A stretch of 35,167 nucleotides of DNA, from the NCBI RefSeq assembly GCF_003258865.1, contig NZ_NPEX01000034.1, forward strand, positions 1-35,167. The letters run 5' to 3'. Every line of letters starts with the position of its first letter. The first letter of the stretch is position 1. A program made the position numbers and the translations under genes. Shown one piece after another: positions 8,339-16,949 of this stretch. A model generated the notes under the pieces. The model had not been told where the DNA came from and did not search any database. It saw nothing but the letters and a program-made list of their open reading frames with translations. The DNA is from Rhodoplanes roseus (GTDB lineage Bacteria > Pseudomonadota > Alphaproteobacteria > Rhizobiales > Xanthobacteraceae).

Positions 8339-8636
8339 ATGCATCGGTCGGATGCCGTGGAGCGGTTGAGACGACAGGCCGACGCGGTCAAGGCGCGCGG
8401 CGCGACGGCGCTCTATCTGTTCGGTTCGACGGCGCGAGACGAGGCCGAGCCGGGGAGCGATCTCGACCTGTTCATCGACTACGATCCGTCGCGAAAATTC
8501 TCCCTGGTGGACCTGGTCGGCATCAAGCTGTTCCTCGAGGATCAGCTCGGGGTCGACGTGGACCTCACCACCCGGGACAGCCTTCATCCCGCGCGCGCGT
8601 GGCGACATCGTCACCTCGGCTATCCGCGTGTTTTGA
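8339..8636 (+). pseudogene. MNT-type nucleotidyltransferase (antitoxin of MNT-HEPN pair), frameshifted
   Basis: The reading frame encodes a minimal nucleotidyltransferase with the GSx10DxD signature: GSTARDEAEPGSDLDLF. GGAGG at 8329-8333 supports the ATG at 8339 over an upstream GTG. The family normally ends in a sequence like LHPALRGDIVTSAIRVF. Here the opening frame reads SLHPARAWRHRH after base 8591, while the expected ending GDIVTSAIRVF, with stop TGA at 8634-8636, is present in the +1 frame. The switch falls in the alternating CG run at 8590-8599, consistent with repeat slippage or an assembly error. If the frame is restored, the product is about 99 residues. Such proteins AMPylate and silence the adjacent HEPN toxin. 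Confidence 0.72.
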
Positions 8637-8784
8637 TGGCTCACAAAGTCCGCCCCGTCGTCGCCGATATCTTGCTCCGACAAGATCGTCTGGGACGTCG
8701 TCGTGGGCGATCTGCCGGTGCTGGGAAGTAGCGATCGCGGATATCGAGCGGCTGCTCGACGAACGAGGCTGGCAGCGCCGAGAC
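8636..8784 (+). pseudogene. Remnant of HEPN (DUF86-like) ribonuclease toxin
   Basis: The ATG at 8636 overlaps the restored stop of the MNT gene (TGATG), the usual coupling in MNT-HEPN pairs. It begins MAHKVRPVVADILL, a typical DUF86 N-terminus. At about 8675 the sequence jumps, in another frame, to SDKIVWDVVVGDLPVL, which belongs to the C-terminal part of the family. A further single-base shift at 8724 leads to EVAIADIERLLDERGW. The central region of roughly 70-80 residues, which carries the RNase RxxxxH motif, is missing. The toxin is therefore dead by internal deletion plus frameshift. The 3' limit is approximate. Family comparison is from memory of DUF86 sequences. Confidence 0.65.
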
Positions 8785-8820
8785 GGCGGGCGTCCGGCGC
8801 CTGCATCGCCTTGCGACGCC

Positions 8821-9519
8821 TCACACCGTCAGCAAAATCCTCGCCACCCCCTCCGGATCCGCCACCATGGCGTCGTGGCCGCAGGCGAGCTCTTCGACCC
8901 GCCAGGACGGGTCGGCCGCGAGCTTCGCCACCACGGCGTCGAACGGGGCGCTCGGGAAGCCCTTGGCGCGGATGAACAGCTTCGTGGCGACCTTGTCGGC
9001 CGCGCCCGTCAGGGCGATGCGGTCCGTGTAGGTCTTCATCGGGTGCAGCGTGCACAGGCCGTCGACCCAGGCGCGGTCGGCCTCGGCGACGCCGAGCGCC
9101 GCGGCCGGGTAGGGCTTCAGCGCGATCTCGCCTGTCTTCGGCGCATTGGCGATGGCGTCGCGCATGCCCTGCGAGGTGCCGTCGATCATGGCGGCGCCGT
9201 TCTCCGGCATGAACGCATCGAGATAGACCAGCGCCCCGAGCGACGGACCGACCGCCTCGGCCACGCCCGAGACGATGAAGCCGCCATAGGAGTGACCGAC
9301 CAGGACCACGTCGGTGAGCCGCTCCCATTCGATCACGCCGACGACGTCGGCGATGTGGGTGTCGAGCCCGATACGGGCGTCGAGCAGATGCGAGCGTTCG
9401 CCGAGCCCGGTCAGGGTCGGGGCGAACACGCGATGGCCTTGGGCGACGAGCAGGTCGGAGACGCGGCGCCAGCACCAGCCGCCGTGCCACGCCCCGTGCA
9501 CCAGCACGAAGGTTGTCAT
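8821..9519 (-). CDS. Alpha/beta hydrolase (esterase-like)
   Basis: This is a 232-residue cytosolic alpha/beta-hydrolase of the small esterase/hydroxynitrile-lyase-like type (as in plant SABP2 or methyl esterases). The oxyanion-hole motif LVHGAWHGGWCW is at residues 6-17, the nucleophile elbow GHSYGG places S77, and the catalytic histidine is probably H215 in CGHDAMV. The acid residue was not pinned down. The substrate is unknown. The ATG at 9519 was chosen because the fold's first strand (TTFVLVHG) starts right there; the upstream open frame is Arg/Pro-rich and unlikely to be translated. The gene is on the opposite strand from its neighbours and lies between the decayed MNT-HEPN pair and ribD, so it has probably moved in separately. 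Confidence 0.85.
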   Translation of the reverse strand: MTTFVLVHGAWHGGWCWRRVSDLLVAQGHRVFAPTLTGLGERSHLLDARIGLDTHIADVVGVIEWERLTDVVLVGHSYGGFIVSGVAEAVGPSLGALVYLDAFMPENGAAMIDGTSQGMRDAIANAPKTGEIALKPYPAAALGVAEADRAWVDGLCTLHPMKTYTDRIALTGAADKVATKLFIRAKGFPSAPFDAVVAKLAADPSWRVEELACGHDAMVADPEGVARILLTV

Positions 9520-9668
9520 GCGATCGACTCCGGACTGCCGCGAGAACCGCGGCGCAGGCGGGGGTGCCCGATTACACACCCGGGGTCGGCGGCGGTCCAT
9601 GCGGCCGGGGTCGCGGCGGCAATGCGGAAACCGCGCGGCGAGCCTTGCGGCGCCCCGGACGAGCCGGC

Positions 9669-10850
9669 ATGGTCGCGGCCCTCGTGAACCGCTCCGAACT
9701 CGCCGTGGCCGCACCCGTGACACCCGCCGACCCGACCCTCGACGCCCGCTTCATGGCGCTGGCGCTGGCGCTCGGCCGCCGCGGCCTAGGCAACACGTTC
9801 CCGAACCCCGCCGTCGGGGCCGTGGTGGTGCGGTTCGACGGCGACGCGCCCGTGGTCGTCGGGCGCGGCTGGACGCAGCCGGGCGGCCGCCCGCACGCCG
9901 AGCCCGAAGCCTTGCGGCGCGCCGGCGAGGCGGCCCGCGGCGCCACCCTCTACGTCACGCTCGAGCCGTGCTCGCATCACGGCAGGACGCCGCCCTGTGT
10001 CGACGCCGTCCAGGCGGCCGGCATCGCCCGGGTCGTCTCCGCCATCGAGGACCCCGACACGCGGGTCTCGGGCCGCGGCCACGCGATTCTTCGCGCCGCC
10101 GGCATCGCGGTGGACGTCGGGGTGGGCGCCGACGTGGCGCGCGAGGCCCATGCCGGCCACATCCGCCGGGTTCTCGATGGTCGCCCGCACGTCACCCTGA
10201 AAATGGCGCTGTCGGCCGACGGCAAGGTGGCGCTGGCCGGCCGGCGCCCCGTCGCCATCACGGCGGCCGACGCCAACGCCCGCGTGCACCTGATGCGGGC
10301 CATGAACGACGCGATCCTGATCGGCATCGGCACGGCGCTAGCCGACGACCCGCTGCTGACCTGCCGGCTGCCCGGGCTGGCGCCTCGCTCGCCGGTGCGG
10401 GTGGTGCTCGATCCGGGCCTGCGGCTGCCGCTCGGCTCGCGGCTGGTGAAGAGCGCCGGCGAGACGCCGCTGTGGGTTCTCGCCGCCCCGGATGCCCCGG
10501 CCGAGGCGGCGGCGCGACTGCGCGAGGCGGGCGCCCATGTGACCCACGTGGCGCCGGGGCCCGGCGGGCTCGATCCGGGCGCCGCCCTAAGGGCCCTGGG
10601 CGCCCTCGGCATCACCCGGCTGCTGGTCGAGGGCGGGCCGACCGTCGCGGCGGCGCTGCTGCGCGCCGACCTGATCGACGCGGCGGTGTTGTTGCACGGC
10701 GCCGTCGCCATCGGGCCGGACGGCATCGACCCGCTGGAGGGGCTGCCGCTCGCCGCCCTGACCGGCGCTCCGGCAGTCGCCCTGCGGTCGACCGAGACGC
10801 TCGGGCCGGACCGGCTGGACACTTACGCCCGCATCCTCCCGATCGGCTGA
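9669..10850 (+). CDS. ribD: Bifunctional riboflavin biosynthesis deaminase/reductase RibD
   Basis: RibD carries out two riboflavin steps: deamination of the diaminopyrimidine and reduction of its ribosyl side chain. The N-terminal deaminase domain contains the zinc site (GGRPHAEPEAL and LEPCSHHGRTPPC) and the block NPAVGAVVV. The C-terminal reductase domain contains LKMALSADGKVAL, the nucleotide-binding region NDAILIGIGTALADDPLLTCR and the ending segment LLVEGGPTVAAALL. The start is uncertain: ATG at 9669 gives 393 residues and GTG at 9717 gives 377; both fit, and neither has a strong ribosome-binding site. ribE and ribH, often next to ribD, are not in this window. Confidence 0.95.
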   Translation: MVAALVNRSELAVAAPVTPADPTLDARFMALALALGRRGLGNTFPNPAVGAVVVRFDGDAPVVVGRGWTQPGGRPHAEPEALRRAGEAARGATLYVTLEPCSHHGRTPPCVDAVQAAGIARVVSAIEDPDTRVSGRGHAILRAAGIAVDVGVGADVAREAHAGHIRRVLDGRPHVTLKMALSADGKVALAGRRPVAITAADANARVHLMRAMNDAILIGIGTALADDPLLTCRLPGLAPRSPVRVVLDPGLRLPLGSRLVKSAGETPLWVLAAPDAPAEAAARLREAGAHVTHVAPGPGGLDPGAALRALGALGITRLLVEGGPTVAAALLRADLIDAAVLLHGAVAIGPDGIDPLEGLPLAALTGAPAVALRSTETLGPDRLDTYARILPIG

Positions 10851-11008
10851 GCGCCGCCGCCGTTGCGGTGGGCCCGCCGGCGACCTATCGTCGACGGGCG
10901 AACAACGAACAGGACCGATCCGCCTTCGTGACGCGTGCCGCCGGGGAGCCTCGTCTCGCCGACCGCACGACACGGCAGGGACGGGATCGGCCGTAGGGAG
11001 AGACACAC

Positions 11009-12277
11009 GTGACCGACTTCACGCGACGCCAGACCCTTGCCCTCGGCGGAACGGCGCTGGCCGGATCGCTCGCCGGCCTCACACTGCCGGTGGCGGGGCA
11101 GGGCGCCCCGATCAAGATCGGCTTCAGCATGGCGCTCACGGGCGGGCTCGCCGGCGGCGGCCGGGCGGCGCTGCTCGCCTATCAGATCTGGGCCGAGGAG
11201 ACGAACCAGAAGGGCGGCCTGCTGGGCCGCAAGGTCGAGCTCGTCTACTACGACGACCAGTCCAATCCGGCGACCGTGCCGGGCATCTACACCAAGCTCC
11301 TCGACGTCGACAAGGTCGACCTGGTGATCTCCGGCTACGCCACCGTGCCGACGGCGGCCGCCATGCCGGTGGTGATCCAGCGCGGCAAGCTGTTCATGTC
11401 GCTGTTCGCGCTCGCCGCCAACGACCAGTTCCGCTACGACCGCTACTTCCAGATCCAGCCCAACGGGCCGGAGGCGAAATACGAGTTCTCCAAGGGCTTC
11501 TTCGAGCTCGCCGGGGCGCTCGAGCCGAAACCCCGCTCGGTCGCGCTGGTCGGCGCCGACGCCGAGTTCTCGATCCTGGCGCTCGAAGGCGCCCGCGAGA
11601 ACGCCAAGAAGGCCGGCTACCGGATCGTCTACGACCGCACCTATCCGCCCGCGACCGTCGACTTCACGCCGATCGTCCGCTCGATCAAGGCGGCCAATCC
11701 GGCCCTCCTGTTCATCGCGTCCTATCCGCCGGATTCGGCCGGCATGATCCGCACCATCCACGAGGTCGGCTTCGGCGCAAAAATGGTCGGCGGCGGCATG
11801 ATCGGGCTGCAATTCGCGGCGCTCAAGCAGCAGCTCGGCCCGATGCTGGAGAACGTGGTGGCCTACGACCTCTACGTCCCCGAGCCGACCATGACGTTCC
11901 CGGGCATCGAGCAGTTCCTGGTGAAGTACCGCGAGCGCGCCGCCCCGGCCGGCGTCGATCCGCTCGGCCTCTACATCCCGCCCTTCGCCTATGCGGAGAT
12001 GCAGATCCTCGGCGAAGCCGTCAAAGCGGTCGGCTCGCTCGACGACAAGGCGCTGGCCGACTACATCCGCAAGACGAAGTTCACCACCATCGTCGGCGAC
12101 ATCGGCTTCGGCGACCGCGGCGAATGGGCCGAGCCGCGCATCCTGACGATCCAGTACCGCGGCATCCAGGGCAACGACCTCGACCAGTTCAAGCAGCCCG
12201 GCAAGCAGGTCATCCTCCACCCGGCGAAATACAAGTCGGGCGACCTCAAGGTGCCGTTCGAGCCGATCAAGCGGTGA
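11009..12277 (+). CDS. ABC transporter substrate-binding protein (branched-chain amino acid/amide type, LivK-like)
   Basis: This 422-residue periplasmic binding protein has a Tat-type leader (TRRQTLALGG with R6-R7, hydrophobic stretch, AGQ cleavage region near residue 31). The mature protein opens with IKIGFSMALTGGLAGGGRAALL, cut here to its key pattern IGFSMALTG, typical of Peripla_BP_6 proteins. The long bilobal fold includes LLGRKVELVYYDDQSNP and the later VDFTPIVRSIKAANPALLF. GTG at 11009 is used, preceded by GGGAGAG. No permease or ATPase gene is adjacent, so it is an orphan binding protein whose transporter must lie elsewhere. The ligand cannot be inferred beyond the amide/branched-chain amino acid class. 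Confidence 0.88.
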   Translation: MTDFTRRQTLALGGTALAGSLAGLTLPVAGQGAPIKIGFSMALTGGLAGGGRAALLAYQIWAEETNQKGGLLGRKVELVYYDDQSNPATVPGIYTKLLDVDKVDLVISGYATVPTAAAMPVVIQRGKLFMSLFALAANDQFRYDRYFQIQPNGPEAKYEFSKGFFELAGALEPKPRSVALVGADAEFSILALEGARENAKKAGYRIVYDRTYPPATVDFTPIVRSIKAANPALLFIASYPPDSAGMIRTIHEVGFGAKMVGGGMIGLQFAALKQQLGPMLENVVAYDLYVPEPTMTFPGIEQFLVKYRERAAPAGVDPLGLYIPPFAYAEMQILGEAVKAVGSLDDKALADYIRKTKFTTIVGDIGFGDRGEWAEPRILTIQYRGIQGNDLDQFKQPGKQVILHPAKYKSGDLKVPFEPIKR

Positions 12278-12818
12278 CCGCTCCGGCCTGATCGGCCCCG
12301 GCGTCGATGCGACGGCGCTGCGGGCTGCATGCGTCGCCGGTCACGCCGTTTTGCAGAATCCCCGTCGTCCCGGGCTCGGCGCTGGCGCGCCGCCCCGGGG
12401 CGGCGGGTTCAATGTGCGAGACCCTCGCCAGCGCCGACGACGACCAGGACCGGCGCGTCGCTGCGTCGCGCTCCGGGAAACTGCGCACGCGGCCCGGGCG
12501 CGAGTCGGGATAGACACGCTCGCGGCCGGGGCCGGAACGGGCCCGGCGGTCCCCTGTTCGCGTGATCGAAGGTCCCCGCGTGGTCGGCCGTCCGAGACAC
12601 CAGCTCGCCTGTCCGCTCCTTGTCCGTCCGTATCTCCCGCGTCCGACTCTCTCCCCGTCGTCACGTCCTCCGTCTTTGTATTTTCGCCCGGTCCCCGTAA
12701 GTTTGCGTTGCAGCAATGCCGCGTCACCGGGCCGTGTTGAAATTCCTCCTCGCGGTCACGGATTTGGCAGCCGAGGTCCTGTCAGCCCCGTGCGCTCGGC
12801 TCCACACGAGGCGATCTC
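12278..12818. other. 541-base gap without a recognised gene
   Basis: No convincing coding or tRNA-like sequence was seen on either strand. It contains a perfect 18-bp palindrome (12388-12405, half-site CGCCGCCCC) without a T tract, and a pyrimidine-rich stretch (about 12600-12690). The region must hold the promoter and leader for the large acyl-CoA-synthetase-like gene downstream, but no clear -35/-10 pair could be fixed. Confidence 0.5.
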
Positions 12819-15530
12819 ATGAGCACCTATCGACTCCAGTCGCTGTTCGCTCCGAAATCGGTCGCGCTGGCCGGTGCGAGCCAACGCGATCTGTCGCTCG
12901 GACGTATCGTACTACGGAACATTCGGTCGGGCGGCTTCAAGGGCAAGCTCCAGCTCGTCAATCCGCGCTACGCCGAGATCGACGGCGTGCCGTCGGTCGG
13001 CGGCCTCGACAAGCTCGACGGCGTGCCGGACGTGCTGGTCATCACGGCGCCGCCCGCCGAGGTGCCGGGCCTGGTGGCGGAGGCGGGCGCCCGCGGCATC
13101 GCGGCCGCCGTCGTCATCACCTCGGGGCTCGGGCACGGGCCGGGGTCGCTGGCCGAGGCGACGGCGCAGGCGGCCCGGCCGCACGGCCTAAGGCTTTTGG
13201 GGCCGAACTGCCTCGGCCTCCTGGTGCCGAGCATCAGTCTCAATGCCAGCTTCGCCACCCGGATGCCGAAGGTCGGCGATCTCGCGCTGATCTCGCAGTC
13301 CGGCGCCATCGCGGCGAGCCTGGTCGAATGGGCGTCCAGCCGGTCGATCGGCTTCTCCACGGTCGCCTCCATGGGCGACGCCGTCGACGTCGATTTCGGC
13401 GACCTGCTCGACTATTTCGCGCTCGACCGAAAAACCCGCGCGATCCTGATGTACGTCGAGTCCATCACGGACGTTCGCAAGTTCATGTCCGCGGCCCGCA
13501 GCGCGGCGCGCGTGAAGCCGGTGATCGTGGTGAAGTCGGGCCGGCACGCCCAGGCGGCCCAGGCGGCGGCGACCCATACGGGGGCGCTCGCCGGGGCCGA
13601 CGCCGTCTACGACGCGGCGTTCCGGCGCGCCGGCCTGTTGCGCGTGCTCGATCTCGACGAGCTGTTCGCCGCCGCCGAGACGCTCGGCCATCTCAGCCCG
13701 TTCGACGGCAAGCGCCTCGCCATCCTGACCAATGGCGGCGGCATCGGGGTCCTGGCGGTCGACCGCCTGATCGATTTCGGCGGCACGCTCGCCACCCTGT
13801 CGGAGAAGCGGGTCGCCGAGCTCGACGCGGTGCTGACCAGCGGCTGGTCGCATTCGAACCCGGTCGACATCGGCGGCGACGCCGGCGCCGCGCGCTACCG
13901 CGCGGCGCTCGAGCAGCTCATCGCCGACCGCGACAACGACGCCGTCCTGGTGATGAACTGCCCGACCGCGCTCGCCTCGCCGGCCGAATCGGCCGCCGCC
14001 GTGGTCGAGGTGATCCAGCGCGAGCGCGCCCGCAGCATGATGCGCAAGCCGGTGCTGACCGTGTGGGTCGGCGACCGCGGCGAGGCGACCCGGATCTTCG
14101 ACGAGGCCGGCATCCCGCATTACGACAGCGAGACCGAGGCGATCCGCGGCTTCATGCATCTGGTCCGCTTCCGCGAGGCCAACGAATCCCTGATGGAGAC
14201 GCCACCCAGCGTCCCGACCCAGTTCGTCTCCGACACCGAGGCGGCCCGCGGCGTCGTCGCCCGCGCCATCAAGGACGGCCAGACCTGGCTCGATCCGATC
14301 CAGATCGAGACGCTGCTGACCGCCTACGGCATCCCGATCGCGCCGAGCCATCTGGCCCGCAACGGCTTCGAGGCGGCCTGGGCGGCGCGCCCCTATCTGG
14401 CCAAGGGCCAGGCCGTGGTCCTGAAGATCCTGTCGCCCGACATCGTCCACAAATCCGAGATCGACGGCGTCCGCCTCAACGTGCTGAGCGAGGAGGCGGT
14501 CCGCCGCGAGACCGAGGACCTGCTGGCGCGGGCCCGCAAGGCGATGCCCCAGGCGCGGCTGATCGGTGTCACGGTCCACCCCATGATCGTGCGGCCGAAG
14601 GCGCGCGAGCTGATCGTCGGGGCGACCGACGACTCGGTGTTCGGGCCCGTGATCGTGTTCGGTCGCGGCGGCATGGCGGTCGAGGTCCTCAACGACAAGG
14701 CGCTGGCGCTGCCGCCGCTCGACATGAAGCTCGCCCGCGACCTGATCGACCGCACCGGCGCGGCGCCGCTGCTCGGCGCCTATCGGAACGTCCCGCCGGG
14801 CGACCGCCAGGCGCTCGAGCTGATGCTGGTGAAGGTCTCGCAGCTCCTCGCCGACATCCCCGAGGTCCGCGAGATCGACCTCAACCCGGTGCTGGCCGAC
14901 GACAGCGGCGTCATCGCGGTCGATGCGCGCGTCACGGTGGCCCCCGTCGCGGCCGGGACCCGGAGCCGCTTCGCGGTGCGGCCCTATCCGAAGGAGTGGG
15001 AGAGCCATCTCGCCTCCTGGGAGGATCTGCGCGTGTTCCTGCGCCCGGTCCGCCCCGAGGACGAGCACCTCTATCTCGAGTTCTTCAAGCACGTCAGCGA
15101 GAACGACCTGCGGCTCCGCTTCTTTGCCCCGGTCAAGGAGTTCAGCCACACCTTCATCGCCCGCATGACGCAGATCGACTATGCCCGCGCCATGGTGTTC
15201 GTGGCGGTCGACGAGCGCACCGGCGAGATGCTGGGCGGCGTGCGCATCCACTCCGACGCGAACTACGAGAAGGGCGAGTACGCCGTCCTGGTCCGGTCCG
15301 ACCTCAAGGGCCGGGGGCTCGGCTGGATCCTGATGCAGCGGATGATCGAATACGCCAAGGCCGAGGGCATCGCCGAGGTGGAGGGGCAGGTCCTTCGCGA
15401 CAACACCACGATGCTGCGCATGTGCACGGATCTCGGGTTCCGAATCGAGCACGACAACGACGATCCCGGCCTGTGCAAGGTGGTGCTCGACCTGACCGCC
15501 AAAGGGCCGGTCGCCAGCGCGGCGGAATAG
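12819..15530 (+). CDS. Acyl-CoA synthetase (NDP-forming)/GNAT fusion, PatZ-like protein lysine acetyltransferase
   Basis: The 903-residue protein has a CoA-binding Rossmann domain (about 1-130, FAPKSVALAGAS), succinyl-CoA-ligase-like domains (about 150-460), an ATP-grasp domain (about 480-690, VVLKILSPDIVHKSEIDGV) and a C-terminal GNAT acetyltransferase (about 735-890, with the acetyl-CoA loop RSDLKGRGLGWILMQRM). This matches Pat/YfiQ (PatZ) enzymes, which acetylate lysines of metabolic enzymes such as acetyl-CoA synthetase. Unlike my recollection of the enterobacterial proteins, H253 in ATHTGALAG is retained, at the place of the phospho-histidine of ADP-forming acyl-CoA synthetases. The ATG at 12819 is preceded by GAGG. 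The gene stands alone between two long gaps. Confidence 0.88.
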   Translation: MSTYRLQSLFAPKSVALAGASQRDLSLGRIVLRNIRSGGFKGKLQLVNPRYAEIDGVPSVGGLDKLDGVPDVLVITAPPAEVPGLVAEAGARGIAAAVVITSGLGHGPGSLAEATAQAARPHGLRLLGPNCLGLLVPSISLNASFATRMPKVGDLALISQSGAIAASLVEWASSRSIGFSTVASMGDAVDVDFGDLLDYFALDRKTRAILMYVESITDVRKFMSAARSAARVKPVIVVKSGRHAQAAQAAATHTGALAGADAVYDAAFRRAGLLRVLDLDELFAAAETLGHLSPFDGKRLAILTNGGGIGVLAVDRLIDFGGTLATLSEKRVAELDAVLTSGWSHSNPVDIGGDAGAARYRAALEQLIADRDNDAVLVMNCPTALASPAESAAAVVEVIQRERARSMMRKPVLTVWVGDRGEATRIFDEAGIPHYDSETEAIRGFMHLVRFREANESLMETPPSVPTQFVSDTEAARGVVARAIKDGQTWLDPIQIETLLTAYGIPIAPSHLARNGFEAAWAARPYLAKGQAVVLKILSPDIVHKSEIDGVRLNVLSEEAVRRETEDLLARARKAMPQARLIGVTVHPMIVRPKARELIVGATDDSVFGPVIVFGRGGMAVEVLNDKALALPPLDMKLARDLIDRTGAAPLLGAYRNVPPGDRQALELMLVKVSQLLADIPEVREIDLNPVLADDSGVIAVDARVTVAPVAAGTRSRFAVRPYPKEWESHLASWEDLRVFLRPVRPEDEHLYLEFFKHVSENDLRLRFFAPVKEFSHTFIARMTQIDYARAMVFVAVDERTGEMLGGVRIHSDANYEKGEYAVLVRSDLKGRGLGWILMQRMIEYAKAEGIAEVEGQVLRDNTTMLRMCTDLGFRIEHDNDDPGLCKVVLDLTAKGPVASAAE

Positions 15531-16001
15531 CGTGCGGGCCGGGGGACGGCGGCGACCGCCGGGAGGCGACCGGACGCTGATTCGCGGTTTGCCGCACCGC
15601 AGCACCGCGGTCGGACCCTGCGGTGCCGAGAGGGGTGACGGGCGGCCGTTTGGCTCCCGGAAAAACACGTGCGGCCCGGTGGAAAACCTCGGCCCGATGC
15701 CTATTTTGTGGTCTCCCCGGACCCTTTCCGGCGTCACATCCCCGAGCCCTCGGGTGCTCGCCCGGGTGGCGCAATGCGGCTGCCACTTCTTATGGCACCG
15801 GGCCGCTTGCGGCCGTTGGGGCACTGCGGTAAGCGTCACGCGTCGCCGCTCTGGAACCACTCCAAAAGGAGTGCCGAGCGCGCGTCATGCGGGCGCAGCG
15901 GGGGTGCCCGGACCGGCACTGTCCGGGACCGTGGAAAACGAGAACGGCCGGCGGTGGGGCAATCCTCCCGACGGTATGTCGATCGCGATCAGGGGTCTCG
16001 A
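15531..16001 (+). promoter_or_regulatory. 471-base leader region of the nuo operon
   Basis: This gap separates the PatZ-like gene from nuoA and must contain the nuo promoter. A short stem CGGCGG-CGA-CCGCCG (15547-15561) just after the preceding stop may help terminate that gene. Two further perfect hairpins lie close to nuoA: CACTCC-AAAA-GGAGTG (15858-15873) and CCCGGAC-7nt-GTCCGGG (15907-15927). No protein-coding gene was recognised. No promoter hexamers could be assigned with confidence. Confidence 0.5.
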
Positions 16002-16367
16002 ATGAACGCCTTGCTGCTCGACTACCTGCCCATCGTGGTGTTCATCGCCATCTCGATGGTGATCGTGCTCGGCCTGATGGTCGCGCCGTTCCTGATCGCG
16101 TACAAGAATCCCGACGCGGAAAAGCTCTCGGCCTACGAATGCGGATTCAACGCATTCGACGACGCCCGCATGAAATTCGACGTCCGTTTCTATCTCATCT
16201 CGATCCTGTTCATCATTTTCGACCTCGAGGTTTCCTTCCTTTTTCCCTGGGCGGCGGCATTCGGCGAGATCGGCACGTTCGGTTTCTGGTCGATGATGGT
16301 CTTTCTCGGCGTGCTGACCATCGGCTTCGTCTATGAATGGAAGAAGGGAGCCCTCGAATGGGACTGA
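16002..16367 (+). CDS. nuoA: NADH-quinone oxidoreductase subunit A
   Basis: NuoA is a 121-residue inner-membrane subunit of complex I, located near the quinone cavity and the junction with the peripheral arm. Three transmembrane helices are visible (about 8-32, 63-85, 90-112). The conserved loop [16 protein letters not shown] carries the characteristic Cys of the subunit ND3 family, and [20 protein letters not shown] is the family's central helix pattern. The gene starts the nuo operon, and its last 10 bases overlap nuoB. Confidence 0.97.
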   Translation: MNALLLDYLPIVVFIAISMVIVLGLMVAPFLIAYKNPDAEKLSAYECGFNAFDDARMKFDVRFYLISILFIIFDLEVSFLFPWAAAFGEIGTFGFWSMMVFLGVLTIGFVYEWKKGALEWD

Positions 16368-16933
16368 CCGATCGGACCCTGGTGGCGCCCGCCGCGACCG
16401 GAGTTCTCGACCCTCGCACCGGCAAGCCGGTCGGCGCCGACGATCCCTTCTTCGCCGGGGTGAACGACGAGCTCGCCGACAAGGGCTTCATCGTCACCGC
16501 GACCGACGAGATCATCAACTGGGCCCGCACCGGCTCGCTGATGTGGATGCAGTTCGGCCTGGCCTGCTGCGCCATCGAGATGATTCACGCCGCCATGCCG
16601 CGCTACGACCTCGAGCGCTTCGGCTTCGCGCCGCGCGCCTCGCCGCGCCAGTCGGACGTGATGATCGTCGCCGGCACCCTGACCAACAAGATGGCGCCGG
16701 CCATGCGCAAGGTCTACGACCAGATGCCGGAGCCGCGCTACGTCATCTCCATGGGCTCCTGCGCCAACGGCGGCGGATACTACTACTACTCGTACTCGGT
16801 GGTGCGCGGATGCGACCGCATCGTCCCGGTCGACGTCTACGTCCCGGGCTGCCCGCCGAGCGCCGAGGCGCTGCTGTACGGCGTGCTGCTGCTCCAGAGA
16901 AAAATCCGCCGTACCGGCACCATCGAACGTTAA
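16358..16933 (+). CDS. nuoB: NADH-quinone oxidoreductase subunit B
   Basis: NuoB (191 residues) carries iron-sulfur cluster N2, which passes electrons to quinone at the base of the peripheral arm. Its four ligands are visible: adjacent C70-C71 in [11 protein letters not shown]135 in MGSCANGGG, and C165 in [11 protein letters not shown]. The ATG at 16358, inside the end of nuoA, was chosen over an upstream in-frame ATG at 16337 because AAGGGAG precedes it and the N-terminus then has a normal length. Confidence 0.97.
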   Translation: MGLTDRTLVAPAATGVLDPRTGKPVGADDPFFAGVNDELADKGFIVTATDEIINWARTGSLMWMQFGLACCAIEMIHAAMPRYDLERFGFAPRASPRQSDVMIVAGTLTNKMAPAMRKVYDQMPEPRYVISMGSCANGGGYYYYSYSVVRGCDRIVPVDVYVPGCPPSAEALLYGVLLLQRKIRRTGTIER

Positions 16934-16949
16934 GCCGCGAGGACGCCTC

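Noticed and set aside
8597-8731. C-terminal extension of the MNT protein in its opening frame
   Set aside because: The family's own ending is present in the neighbouring frame, and this frame reads into the HEPN start. The extension is a frameshift product.
8599-9687. Plus-strand frame running through the HEPN remnant and opposite the hydrolase
   Set aside because: Only its first part matches the HEPN C-terminus. The rest is antisense to the well-supported alpha/beta hydrolase.
12388-12405. 18-bp GC palindrome as a terminator for the substrate-binding protein gene
   Set aside because: It has no loop and no T tract, and it lies over 100 bases beyond the stop.
12278-12818. tRNA or small structured RNA gene
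   Set aside because: No cloverleaf arms or TTCGAATCC-type T-loop in a consistent layout could be found.
13188-15860. Very long open frame on the minus strand opposite the PatZ-like gene
   Set aside because: It is the antisense shadow of a high-GC gene: composition is dominated by Arg, Asp, Gly and His, with no domain, while the plus strand encodes recognisable domains.
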